The notes beneath the pieces are model-generated. The model was not told the origin of the DNA. It made no database searches and saw only the letters and a program-made list of their open reading frames with translations. A stretch of DNA of 64,000 nt from Salinilacustrithrix flava. GTDB lineage: Bacteria; Actinomycetota; Acidimicrobiia; Acidimicrobiales; Salinilacustritrichaceae. Below, piece by piece: positions 49,912 through 58,957 of this stretch; positions within the stretch are counted from its first letter, which is position 1; the number at the start of each line of letters is the position of its first letter. The stretch spans positions 62,001-126,000 of the forward strand of contig JAMYFF010000005.1 in NCBI GenBank assembly GCA_024128875.1, written 5' to 3'. Both the position numbers and the translations under genes were made by a program.

Positions 49912-50318
49912 CCACCGTCTTCGCCGCCCTGGCCGGGGCCCTGTTCGCCACCGGCACCTACCTGGTGCTCCAGCGCGAGCTCACCCGCATGCTCATCGGG
50001 CTCGCCCTGCTCAGCCACGGCGCCAACGTCGTGCTCCTCGTCGCCGCGGGCGACCCCGGGCGGCCGGCGTTCCTCGACGGCCGCGACGAGCCCTCGGCGT
50101 TCCTCGACCCGCTCCCCCAGGCCTTCGCGCTCACCGCCATCGTCATCACCTTCGGCGTCACGTGCTTCCTCCTCGCCCTCGCCTACCGGAGCTGGGTGCT
50201 CACCCAGGACGACACGGTGCAGGACGACCCCGAGGACGTGCGCGTCCGCGAGGAGCCCGACGCCGACATCGAGCGCTCCGGTGCCGACCAGCCGACGATC
50301 GAGGCACAGGACCGATGA
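49908..50318 (+). CDS. mrpC: Na+/H+ antiporter subunit C (MrpC)
   Basis: The 136-residue protein is NuoK-like with three helices and LTRMLIGLALLSHGANVVLL. It carries an acidic C-terminal tail of about 40 residues. The GTG at 49908 overlaps the mrpB stop. Confidence 0.92.
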   Translation: MTTVFAALAGALFATGTYLVLQRELTRMLIGLALLSHGANVVLLVAAGDPGRPAFLDGRDEPSAFLDPLPQAFALTAIVITFGVTCFLLALAYRSWVLTQDDTVQDDPEDVRVREEPDADIERSGADQPTIEAQDR

Positions 50319-51778
50319 CCCCCTGGATCGCCCTCCCCGCGGTGCTGCCGCTGCTGGCCGCTGCTGCGTCCGTGCTGGTCGGGCGGTCCCGCGCGGCGCA
50401 GCGCATCATCGGGCTGGGGACGCTGACCGCGCTGCTCGGCCTCGCCGTCCGCCTCCTCATCGAGACCGACCGCAACGACGTCATGACCACCCAGGCCGGC
50501 GGCTGGGTCGCGCCCCTGGGCATCACCTTCGTCGCCGATCGCCTCTCCGCCATCATGCTGCTGGTCGCGATCGGCATGTTCCTGGCCGTGCTCGTCTACG
50601 CCATCGGCCAGGGCGACGAGGAGAGCCGCCACGTCGGGTTCCACCCCGTGTACCTCACGCTGGTCGCAGGCGTCTGCATGGCGTTCCTCACCGGCGACCT
50701 GTTCAACCTGTTCGTCGCGTTCGAGGTCCTCCTGGTCTCCAGCTACGTGCTGCTCACCCTCGGCGGACGCCTCGCCCAGGTCCGGGCCGGGACGACCTAC
50801 GTGGTCATCAGCCTGCTCGCCTCCATCACGTTCCTCATGTCGCTCGGGCTGCTCTACCGGGCCACCGGCACGGTGAACCTGGCCGACCTGCCGGCGGCGA
50901 TGGAGGCCCTCGACCCCGCGCTGCGCCGCGTCTTCCTCCTGCTCTTCCTCGGCGTGTTCGGCATCAAGGCCGCCATCTTCCCCCTGTTCTTCTGGCTTCC
51001 CGACAGCTACCCCAACGCCCCGACCGCGATCACGGCCGTGTTCGCGGGCCTGCTCACCAAGGTCGGCGTGTACGCCATGATCCGCATCCAGACCACGATC
51101 GGGCCCGACGACACGGTCGTGGGCACCGTGCTGCTCGTGGTCGCCGCGCTCACCATGGTGATCGGCGTCTTCGGCGCGATCTCCCAGCAGGAGATCAAGC
51201 GGATCCTGTCGTTCCACGCGGTCAGCCAGATCGGCTACATGGTCTTCGGCCTCGGGCTGCTCACCGTCGCCGGCCTGGCCGCGGCGATCCTCTACATCGC
51301 GCAGTACATCGTCGTGAAGACCACGCTGTTCCTCACCGGCGGGCTGGTCGAGCGGGCCTCGGGCACCGGCCACCTCGACCGGGTCGACGGCATGCTGCGC
51401 ACCCGTCCGCTGCTCGGCATGCTCTTCCTGCTGCCGGCGCTGAGCCTGGCAGGCGTCCCGCCGCTGTCGGGCTTCGTGGGCAAGTTCGCCCTCGTCGATG
51501 CCGGCGTCGACTCCCGGAGCTGGGTGCTCGTGGGTGTGAGCTTGGCGGTGAGCATCATGACGCTGCTGTCGATGAACAAGATCTGGGCCGGCGCGTTCAT
51601 GGGCGAGCCGACCGCCAACGCCGAGGCAACCCGCCCGCTGCCGACCGCGATGGTGGTCGCCACCGGCGTGCTGGTGGCGGTCAGCATCGGCATCGCCCTC
51701 GGCGCCGGACCGATCTACGCCTACGCCGAGCGGGCCGCAGAGACCCTGCTGCCACTGGCCGGGAGCAGCGCCCCATGA
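50315..51778 (+). CDS. mrpD: Na+/H+ antiporter subunit D (MrpD)
   Basis: The 487-residue protein is a NuoM/NuoN-like antiporter subunit with about 14 helices, FNLFVAFEVLLVSSYVLLTLGG and KAAIFPLFFWLPDSYPNAP containing the conserved lysine, and an HAVSQIGYM motif. It is thought to form a proton channel with MrpA. It overlaps both neighbours by 4 bases. Confidence 0.93.
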   Translation: MTPWIALPAVLPLLAAAASVLVGRSRAAQRIIGLGTLTALLGLAVRLLIETDRNDVMTTQAGGWVAPLGITFVADRLSAIMLLVAIGMFLAVLVYAIGQGDEESRHVGFHPVYLTLVAGVCMAFLTGDLFNLFVAFEVLLVSSYVLLTLGGRLAQVRAGTTYVVISLLASITFLMSLGLLYRATGTVNLADLPAAMEALDPALRRVFLLLFLGVFGIKAAIFPLFFWLPDSYPNAPTAITAVFAGLLTKVGVYAMIRIQTTIGPDDTVVGTVLLVVAALTMVIGVFGAISQQEIKRILSFHAVSQIGYMVFGLGLLTVAGLAAAILYIAQYIVVKTTLFLTGGLVERASGTGHLDRVDGMLRTRPLLGMLFLLPALSLAGVPPLSGFVGKFALVDAGVDSRSWVLVGVSLAVSIMTLLSMNKIWAGAFMGEPTANAEATRPLPTAMVVATGVLVAVSIGIALGAGPIYAYAERAAETLLPLAGSSAP

Positions 51779-52287
51779 GCTTCATCGGCCCCACCATCTG
51801 GCTGACCGCCCTCTGGATGATCCTGTGGCGCAGCACCACGCCGGGCACCGTCGTCACCGGCATCGTCCTCGCGGTCGCCCTCACCTGGGCGGTGCGACGG
51901 TCCGACGTCCACCGGCGCCACCACCGGGTGCACCTGCTCCCCCTGCTGCGGTTCTTCGGGCACATGGCCGTCGCCCTCGTGAAGTCCAACATCGCGCTCG
52001 GCTTCGAGGTCCTCACCCCGACCGACTACACCACGCCCGGCCTGCTCGAGGTCCGCCTGCCCACCTGCTCCGAGCTGGTGCTCACCGTCATCGCCAACAG
52101 CATCACCCTGACGCCGGGCACCATGACCCTCGAGCTCCGACCGGAGACGTCCACGTTGCTGGTGCACGTGCTGCACCTGCGCGACGTGGACGCCGCCCGC
52201 GACGAGATCCTCGAGCTGCACCGGTTGGTCAGCGCCGCCCTCGTCCCGGTGGCAACTCCCGACGAGCGAGGAGCCGAGCTCACGTGA
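51775..52287 (+). CDS. mrpE: Na+/H+ antiporter subunit E (MrpE)
   Basis: The 170-residue protein has two or three N-terminal helices and the cytosolic MnhE domain with VANSITLTPGTMTLEL-like sequence (here IANSITLTPGTMTLEL). It is needed for complex assembly. The ATG at 51775 overlaps the mrpD stop. Confidence 0.92.
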   Translation: MSFIGPTIWLTALWMILWRSTTPGTVVTGIVLAVALTWAVRRSDVHRRHHRVHLLPLLRFFGHMAVALVKSNIALGFEVLTPTDYTTPGLLEVRLPTCSELVLTVIANSITLTPGTMTLELRPETSTLLVHVLHLRDVDAARDEILELHRLVSAALVPVATPDERGAELT

Positions 52288-52535
52288 TCGTCGCCACGTT
52301 CGTGCTGCTCTCCTGCGCCGCCGCGCTCTTCGCGTACCGCGCCGTGCGGGGCCCCTCCATCGTCGACCGGGTCGTCGCGGTCGACGGCCTCGTCATCATC
52401 GCCATCGGCGCGATCGCCGCGGACGCCGTCCGCTACGACGACGCCCGGTTCGCCGACGCCGCCATCCTGCTCGCCATCATCGCCTTCGTCGGCACCGGCA
52501 TCGTGGCCCGATTCATCGAACGCCGGGGAGGTTGA
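52284..52535 (+). CDS. mrpF: Na+/H+ antiporter subunit F (MrpF)
   Basis: The 83-residue protein has three helices and RAVRGPSIVDRVVAVDGLV, the MrpF signature with a conserved Asp. The GTG at 52284 overlaps the mrpE stop. Confidence 0.92.
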   Translation: MIVATFVLLSCAAALFAYRAVRGPSIVDRVVAVDGLVIIAIGAIAADAVRYDDARFADAAILLAIIAFVGTGIVARFIERRGG

Positions 52536-52537
52536 CC

Positions 52538-52891
52538 GTGGACGTCGTCGCCGACGTGATCATGCTGGCCGGGGCCCTGTGGTTCCTCCTCGCCGGGCTG
52601 GGCGTCGCCCGGTTGGGCGACTCGCTCGCCCGGGTCCATGCCGCCACCAAGGCCACCACCCTCGGGATGATGCTGGTCGTGCTCGGCGCGGCGCTGCAGC
52701 TCCCCCTGGACGACGGGCTGCGCATCGCGCTGGCCATCTTCCTCATCGCCCTCACCAACCCCCTCGGCGGCCACCTGCTGGGCCGCGCGGTGGAGGCCAA
52801 CCCGGGCACGGCCGAGATGCGCATCGACGTCCGGGCGACGCTGGACGACGACGGCAACGACGAGGGCACCGAGCCGGAGCCCGAGCACTAG
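52538..52891 (+). CDS. mrpG: Na+/H+ antiporter subunit G (MrpG)
   Basis: The 117-residue protein has three helices and the family block RLGDSLARVHAATKATTLGMML. I chose the GTG at 52538 because GGGGAGG lies 6 nt upstream; a TTG at 52532 overlapping mrpF is the alternative. It is the last of mrpABCDEFG and ends in an acidic tail, overlapping the end of an SDR remnant on the other strand by 4 bp. Confidence 0.9.
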   Translation: MDVVADVIMLAGALWFLLAGLGVARLGDSLARVHAATKATTLGMMLVVLGAALQLPLDDGLRIALAIFLIALTNPLGGHLLGRAVEANPGTAEMRIDVRATLDDDGNDEGTEPEPEH

Positions 52892-53428
52892 CGCCGCGAA
52901 CGACGGGCTTCGGCGTGCTCGAGGGTGGTGTTGGTGCCGAGGGCGTTGACCTGGACCCCGTGACGGGCCACCTCGGCCGCCACGTTGCGGACGAGGTGCG
53001 TGGCGCCGGCCCGGACCGCCGAGTAGAGCGGCGCCCCGGACGTGACCCGGTTCCCGGCCGCGCTCGTGAGCAGCAGGACCTGCCCGCTGCCCTGCTCGAC
53101 CATCGGCGCGACCACCGCGCGCAGGAAGTGGTACGGCGCCTCGAGGCAGCCGGCGACGACGGCGCTCAGGTCCTCCACCGAGGACTCGAGGAACCGGCCC
53201 GTGACGACCCGCCCGCTGAAGGCGGCAGCCGCATCGATGCGCCCGAAGCGGTCCAGCGCGGCATCGACCAGCCGGGACGAGGCGGCCGGGTCGGTGAGGT
53301 CGGCCACACCCTCGACGACGGCCACCGTGGCCCCGCTGCCTCGAGGTCGTCGACGAGCCCGGGTTCGGGGTCACCGACGACCAGGTCGTGGCCCTGCTCT
53401 CGCGTCGCTGGTGGTTGCTCCCGGCATG
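52888..53428 (-). pseudogene. Remnant of an SDR gene of the S-Y-R (halohydrin dehalogenase-like) type
   Basis: The main frame (52888-53325) encodes an SDR middle region with LLLTSAAGN and YSAVRAGATHLVRN. The catalytic positions read Ser-Tyr-Arg where ordinary SDRs have Ser-Tyr-Lys, as in halohydrin dehalogenases and their relatives. The N-terminal Rossmann strand is missing. Restoring one base near 53338 would join GHDLVVGDPEPGLVDDLEAAG to ATVAVVEGVADL, so a frameshift is present. The C-terminus also breaks off after VNALGTN. It is therefore degraded at both ends and unlikely to be active. Confidence 0.7.
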
Positions 53429-53436
53429 GCTAGCAG

Positions 53437-54495
53437 TCAGCCGGTGGCCGGGTCGGCTCCGGTGCGCCGGACCCAGAGCGCGTGCCCGGCAGCCGAGAGG
53501 GCGGCGGCGAGGGGCACGAAGAGCAGGGCGCCGGCGATGCCCCACAGGGCCGCCCCGGCGGTGACGGCGATCAGCACGACTGCAGGGTGGAGCGGGATGG
53601 TGCGACCCATGATCCACGGCTCGATCACATTGTTGCCGATCTGCTGCACGACGACGACCAGTGCGACCGTCAGCGCAGCGGTGGCGAACCCACCGGAGCT
53701 GTAGGCGACGGCGACGGCGACGGCCCCGGCCACGAAGGCCCCGATGGTCGGGATGTAGGACGCCACGAACTGCAGGACGGCAAGGGTGATGACGAGCGGC
53801 ACGCCGAGCAGCACCAGGCCGACGGCGATCCCCACGGCATCGAACGCCGCGACCACGGTCAGACCCCGGACGTAGGCGCCGACCGTGCCCCACGCGGCAC
53901 GCGCTGCCGCGTCGACGTCGTCCCTGGCCCGGCCGCGCAGCTTGGTCACGAACCACTCCCAAATCGAGGCCCCGTCCTTGAGGAACAGGAAGGTGAGGGC
54001 GAGGCTCAGGAAGAGGCCGAACAGCACCTCACTGCCGAGCCGCAACAGCTCCGTCGCGTCGGGGACGATGCTCGATGACCCAGACCCCGAACCCTCACCG
54101 GAGCCGCCCATGGCCGGCAGCTCCAGACCGAACCGGTCCTCGATGTCCTGCGCCGCCGAGCGCAGGTCCTGCTGCAGCACCGGCAGCTGGTCGTTCAGGC
54201 GGACGCCGACCCCGCCCACCATGCCGACCACGAGGATCACCATGGCCAGCACCGCCAGCAGCGGCGCGACCCAGCTCGGCCACCCCCGCCGGTCGACGCG
54301 CGCCACCACCGGGTGCAGCACGCCGGTGGCGAGCAGCGCGACGAGGACCGGCAGCAGCGCGACCGTCAGCTTCTGTGCCAGCTCGGCGAGACCCCACACC
54401 ACGAGCCCCGCGCCGACGAGGTACCACATCGTTCCGCCGATCGTGCGGAGCCAGTTGGGTACCGACGGAGCGGTGGAGGACGGATCGGGCGCCAT
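53437..54495 (-). CDS. AI-2E family transporter (TqsA/PerM-like)
   Basis: The 352-residue membrane protein has about eight helices in the family arrangement, with a soluble insert around the Gly/Ser-rich segment (residues 130-150) and C-terminal FVASYIPTIGAFVAG and IGNNVIEPWIMGRTIPLHP. The family includes autoinducer-2 exporters and Na+(Li+)/H+ antiporters; no narrower call is possible. An ATG at 54495 or a GTG at 54504 may be the start. Beside the mrp operon a Na+-related role is imaginable. Confidence 0.87.
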   Translation of the reverse strand: MAPDPSSTAPSVPNWLRTIGGTMWYLVGAGLVVWGLAELAQKLTVALLPVLVALLATGVLHPVVARVDRRGWPSWVAPLLAVLAMVILVVGMVGGVGVRLNDQLPVLQQDLRSAAQDIEDRFGLELPAMGGSGEGSGSGSSSIVPDATELLRLGSEVLFGLFLSLALTFLFLKDGASIWEWFVTKLRGRARDDVDAAARAAWGTVGAYVRGLTVVAAFDAVGIAVGLVLLGVPLVITLAVLQFVASYIPTIGAFVAGAVAVAVAYSSGGFATAALTVALVVVVQQIGNNVIEPWIMGRTIPLHPAVVLIAVTAGAALWGIAGALLFVPLAAALSAAGHALWVRRTGADPATG

Positions 54496-54525
54496 GTCCG
54501 CCACTTACCCCGAAGCCGCTCCTCG

Positions 54526-55398
<873 letters not shown>

Positions 55399-55491
55399 GG
55401 GTCCAGTGTGGCGGGACCTTCGCCTCTGTCCCGGATCGGGTGACTCGTCCTACGTTCGACCTACGCAACCGAACGATGGAAGGAGCACGCC

Positions 55492-55992
55492 GTGCCCGCC
55501 CACGTGACCCCTGTCCCCGTCGACGCCGACGCAGCGACGGCGTTCCTGCGATCCGGCCGTCTCGCGGTCGTCGGGGCCTCCGACGCCCGCGACAGCTTCG
55601 GTCGCACGATCTACGAGGCGCTGCGTGCGCAGGGCGTCGAGGTGGTGGCCGTCCACCCCGGGGCTGGCACGGTCGCCGGCGACGCCTGCCACCCCAGCCT
55701 CCTGGACGTCCCCGGCCAGCTCGACGGCGCCATCGTCATGGTGCCGGCCCCGGCGTCGGTCGACGTCGTGCGTCAGGTCGCAGCGCGGGGCATCCCGCGC
55801 ATCTGGCTGTTCAAGGGCGTCGGTGGCCCCGGCGCCGCCAGCCCCGAGGCCATCGCGGTCGCCGAGGAGCTCGGCCTCGAGGTCGTACCCGGGGCCTGCC
55901 CGCTGATGTTCCTGGAGCCGGTCGGCCTCGTCCACCGCGTCCACCGGGTCGTGCGCCGGGCCCGAGGCCACCTGGCCTCCTCGTCGAGGTGA
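55492..55992 (+). CDS. CoA-binding domain protein (YccU-like)
   Basis: The 166-residue protein is a Rossmann CoA-binding domain alone: LAVVGASDARDSFGRTIYEAL, VVAVHPGAGTVAG, and the GVEVVAV-type strand, ending in PGACPLMFLEP. It resembles small CoA-binding proteins of the succinyl-CoA-synthetase alpha-domain type. AAGGAG sits 8 nt before the GTG. Function is unknown. Confidence 0.85.
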   Translation: MPAHVTPVPVDADAATAFLRSGRLAVVGASDARDSFGRTIYEALRAQGVEVVAVHPGAGTVAGDACHPSLLDVPGQLDGAIVMVPAPASVDVVRQVAARGIPRIWLFKGVGGPGAASPEAIAVAEELGLEVVPGACPLMFLEPVGLVHRVHRVVRRARGHLASSSR

Positions 55993-56053
55993 CCTCCGTC
56001 GACGGTGACGCAAACCACCTCAAGTCCGCACCGGGCGGCACCGATGCTCTGGT

Positions 56054-57049
56054 GTGACATCCGACGCGCGCGCCGTCCCTGACCGGTCCATCGCCAGTGC
56101 CTCCGGCGAGCTCGAGGAGCTGGCGCGCCGCCTGCTGGACCTGCTCGGCCGGATCACCGGGCTGGAGAGCACGTACCTGACCTCCATCGACTGGGAGGGC
56201 GACCTGCAGCAGGTGCTCTACGCCCGCAACGTCGGGACCCTCGACATCCCCGAGGGGCTGCAGGTCGAGTGGTCCGACACGCTGTGCCGGCGGGCACTCG
56301 AGGGCGGTCCGGCCTGCACGACCGACGTGGCGGCCACCTATCCGGAGAGCGCAGCGGCGCGCGACCTCGGTCTGAGCACCTACGTCACGGTGCCGGTTCG
56401 CGGCCCGGCCGGCGAGGTCTTCGGCACGGTGTGCGGCGCCGACTCGCGGCCGGTGGAGCTGAGCGACGACGCGCACGCCGTCATGGAGGCGCTGGCCGAG
56501 ATGGTGGCGCTCCAGCTGGCCAACGACGCCGCTCGGCGCGAGCTGGTCGCGGCGAACGACGCGCTGTCCGAGCTGGCCTACCTCGACGGGCTGACCGGCC
56601 TCGGCAACCGCCGGGCCTTCGACCGCGACCTGCCGCGTGCCTGCGAGGGCGAGATGTCGATCGCGCTCATCGCGGTGGACATCGACCGCTTCAAGCAGAT
56701 CAACGACACGCTCGGCCACGCAGCGGGTGACGAGGTGCTGCGCGCCATCGGTCGCCGGCTGGTCGCACACTGCCGGGTCGGCGACACCGTCGCCCGGCTC
56801 GGGGGCGACGAGTTCGTCGCCGTGCTGGCCGACACGGACCTGGGCACCGCGGCCGCCGTCGCCGAGCGGTTGCGAGCCGACGTGTCGGGATCACCGATCG
56901 TGACGGTGGCCGGTCCGGTCGACGTCACGCTCAGCGTCGGTGTGGCCATCGGCACCGGGGAGGCAGCGACCTCCCTGCTGCGTCGGGCCGACGAGGCGCT
57001 CTACGCCGCCAAGTCGGCCGGACGCGACGCGGTCCACGCCCCCGCCTGA
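56054..57049 (+). CDS. GAF-GGDEF diguanylate cyclase
   Basis: The 331-residue protein has an N-terminal GAF domain (about 20-160) and a C-terminal GGDEF domain with the active GGDEF at 250-254 (RLGGDEFVAVL) and the inhibitory I-site RVGD at 241-244, five residues before it. It makes cyclic di-GMP and should be product-inhibited. No membrane segment is seen. The window also has a GGDEF fragment at its right edge, so cyclic di-GMP signalling is active in this strain. Confidence 0.93.
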   Translation: MTSDARAVPDRSIASASGELEELARRLLDLLGRITGLESTYLTSIDWEGDLQQVLYARNVGTLDIPEGLQVEWSDTLCRRALEGGPACTTDVAATYPESAAARDLGLSTYVTVPVRGPAGEVFGTVCGADSRPVELSDDAHAVMEALAEMVALQLANDAARRELVAANDALSELAYLDGLTGLGNRRAFDRDLPRACEGEMSIALIAVDIDRFKQINDTLGHAAGDEVLRAIGRRLVAHCRVGDTVARLGGDEFVAVLADTDLGTAAAVAERLRADVSGSPIVTVAGPVDVTLSVGVAIGTGEAATSLLRRADEALYAAKSAGRDAVHAPA

Positions 57050-57068
57050 GGGGTGGACCAGGGGGCGC

Positions 57069-57905
57069 TCAGTCGCCGCCGATGAACCCGACCGGGAGCG
57101 CGGTCGCCGCCCACGTGGACCCGTCGGCACCGCCGTCGACGGCTGCGACCACCACGCCCCATCCGCCTCCGGGGTTGTCCCACTCGATCTCGCCGGAGAA
57201 GGTCTCGAGCTCGCCGACGCCACCGCCGGTGACGAAGCCCTCACCGAGCACCGCACCGTCCGTGCGGTCGTGGACGCGGATGCCGATCTGGCCCTCGAAC
57301 CCCCGGCCCCAGCCCTCGACCTCGAGCGGCGTGTCGATCGCGCTGCCTGCGGTGGGCAGCAGGAGCTCGACCTCCGACGTCGCGGCGAACAGCACGTAGA
57401 AGCGATCGTCGCTCATCTGGCGCACCCCGACGGTCGTCACCGGCCCGTCCGCCGCGGCCCGGATCTCGACCTCACCGGATCGGGAGTCCCCCTCCTGCAG
57501 ATCGCCGACGAGCGGGTCCTCGAAGCCGAGCACCTCGGTCGCGAACTCAGCCGCGACCTCGACCGGATCGTCGAAGCCCGCTCCCGCGAGCGGATCCGGC
57601 CAGGCCACCGTCACCGCTTCGGCATCCGTGACCGCGCCGGGGGCCGTGGTGGTCGACGCCGTCGTCGTGGTCTCCGCAGCCGTCGTCGTGGTCTCCTCGG
57701 CCTCGGTGGTGGTCGTGGAGTCGACGACGCTGGTGGTGGTGTCGTCGGTCGCCACGTCGTCGTCGTCATCGTCGGAGGCCACCACGACGAGGACGATCAC
57801 GAGCGCGACGACGACCGCCAGCGCGCCCAGGATCCAGGGTGTGCGGGAGCGATCGTTCGTGGGTTCGCCCGGGGGCCGGGATGGCGTGTCGGAGTGCGGT
57901 TCCAT
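57069..57905 (-). CDS. Membrane-anchored protein with Gmad2-like domain
   Basis: The 278-residue protein has one N-terminal helix (PWILGALAVVVALVIVLVVVA), an acidic run, a Thr/Ser-rich linker (about 55-95) and a C-terminal beta domain with GFEGQIGIRVHDRTDG and FSGEIEWDNPGGGWGVVVA. This resembles the Gmad2 immunoglobulin-like domain of spore germination and surface proteins. Residues 100-180 form another, unrecognised globular part. It is probably exposed outside the cell. Confidence 0.75.
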   Translation of the reverse strand: MEPHSDTPSRPPGEPTNDRSRTPWILGALAVVVALVIVLVVVASDDDDDDVATDDTTTSVVDSTTTTEAEETTTTAAETTTTASTTTAPGAVTDAEAVTVAWPDPLAGAGFDDPVEVAAEFATEVLGFEDPLVGDLQEGDSRSGEVEIRAAADGPVTTVGVRQMSDDRFYVLFAATSEVELLLPTAGSAIDTPLEVEGWGRGFEGQIGIRVHDRTDGAVLGEGFVTGGGVGELETFSGEIEWDNPGGGWGVVVAAVDGGADGSTWAATALPVGFIGGD

Positions 57906-58060
57906 GGACCCATCGCGCGCCCGAGGTGCCCTCGGGCACCAGAGGCTCCAGGCACAAGCGGTCCGGGAGGGTCCGATCCCGCTTGGACGGGGACGTTCGC
58001 CCCTTGCCCCGGGCCGGTCCCGCCCGCACACTCGGGCCAGGACGACGAGGAGATCACACC

Positions 58061-58924
58061 ATGGAACGCATCATCGTCGGGGTCGACGGCTCTGAGTGGA
58101 GCGCGGACGCCCTCCGCTGGGCTCAGCACGAGGCCCGCATCCGAGACGCCACGGTCACCGCGCTGCTGGCGTGGAACTTCCTCGACCAGCACCACGTCGA
58201 CGGCGAGACCACCTTCGATCCCCACTACGGGGAGGCGGAGGCCCAGCGGGCGCTCGACGTGCTCGTGCAGCGGGCGCTCGGCGACGACGCCGACGGCGTG
58301 CGCCGCGAGGTCGTCTGCGACCTCCCTGCCACCGCGCTCCTCGATGCGTCGAAGGACGCCGACCTGCTCGTGGTGGGCGCCCGCGGGCTCGGAAGCTTCC
58401 GCGGGCTGGTGCTCGGGTCTGTCAGCCAGCGGTGCCTGGAGCACGCCTCTTGCCCGGTCATGGTCGTCCACGGCACGCCGGACGATGCCGATCAGGGCCG
58501 CGTCGTCGTCGGGGTCGACGGGTCGGAGCCGTCGGCGCTCGCGCTCGAGTGGGCGCTGGAGGAGGCCCGGCGGCGCGGCGCGACGCTCGAGGTCGTCCAC
58601 TCCTGGGACGTTCCCTACGCCGCCGAGTTCACCTTCGTCGGTGATGCCTACGACGCCGCCCAGGGCAGCGCGACCGATCTGGTGGACCAGATGCTCGTGG
58701 CCGCCGGGCTCGCACCGGCCGACGTGGTGCGCACGGTCGTCCAGGGATCCCCCGTCGTCGTCCTCACCGACGCGGCCGCCGGCGCCGACCTCGTCGTGGT
58801 CGGCTCCCGGGGTCGTGGCGGCTTCGCCGGTCTGCTCCTCGGTTCCGTCAGCCACCAGGTGAGCCGCCACGCCGAGCGACCCGTCGTGGTGGTCCCGGAT
58901 CCGAGCCGGGCCGACGACGGCTGA
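58061..58924 (+). CDS. Tandem universal stress protein (two UspA domains)
   Basis: The 287-residue protein has two UspA domains, each with the ATP-binding signature: IIVGVDGSEWSADALRW and VVVGVDGSEPSALALEW at the starts, and GARGLGSFRGLVLGSVSQ and GSRGRGGFAGLLLGSVSH near the ends (G-2x-G-9x-G(S/T)). It should bind ATP and act in stress or dormancy. GAGGAG precedes the ATG by about 9 nt. It is convergent with the metallohydrolase gene. Confidence 0.93.
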   Translation: MERIIVGVDGSEWSADALRWAQHEARIRDATVTALLAWNFLDQHHVDGETTFDPHYGEAEAQRALDVLVQRALGDDADGVRREVVCDLPATALLDASKDADLLVVGARGLGSFRGLVLGSVSQRCLEHASCPVMVVHGTPDDADQGRVVVGVDGSEPSALALEWALEEARRRGATLEVVHSWDVPYAAEFTFVGDAYDAAQGSATDLVDQMLVAAGLAPADVVRTVVQGSPVVVLTDAAAGADLVVVGSRGRGGFAGLLLGSVSHQVSRHAERPVVVVPDPSRADDG

Positions 58925-58957
58925 GCCTCCGGTTCCCACCTCCGAGGGCGGCCAGGG

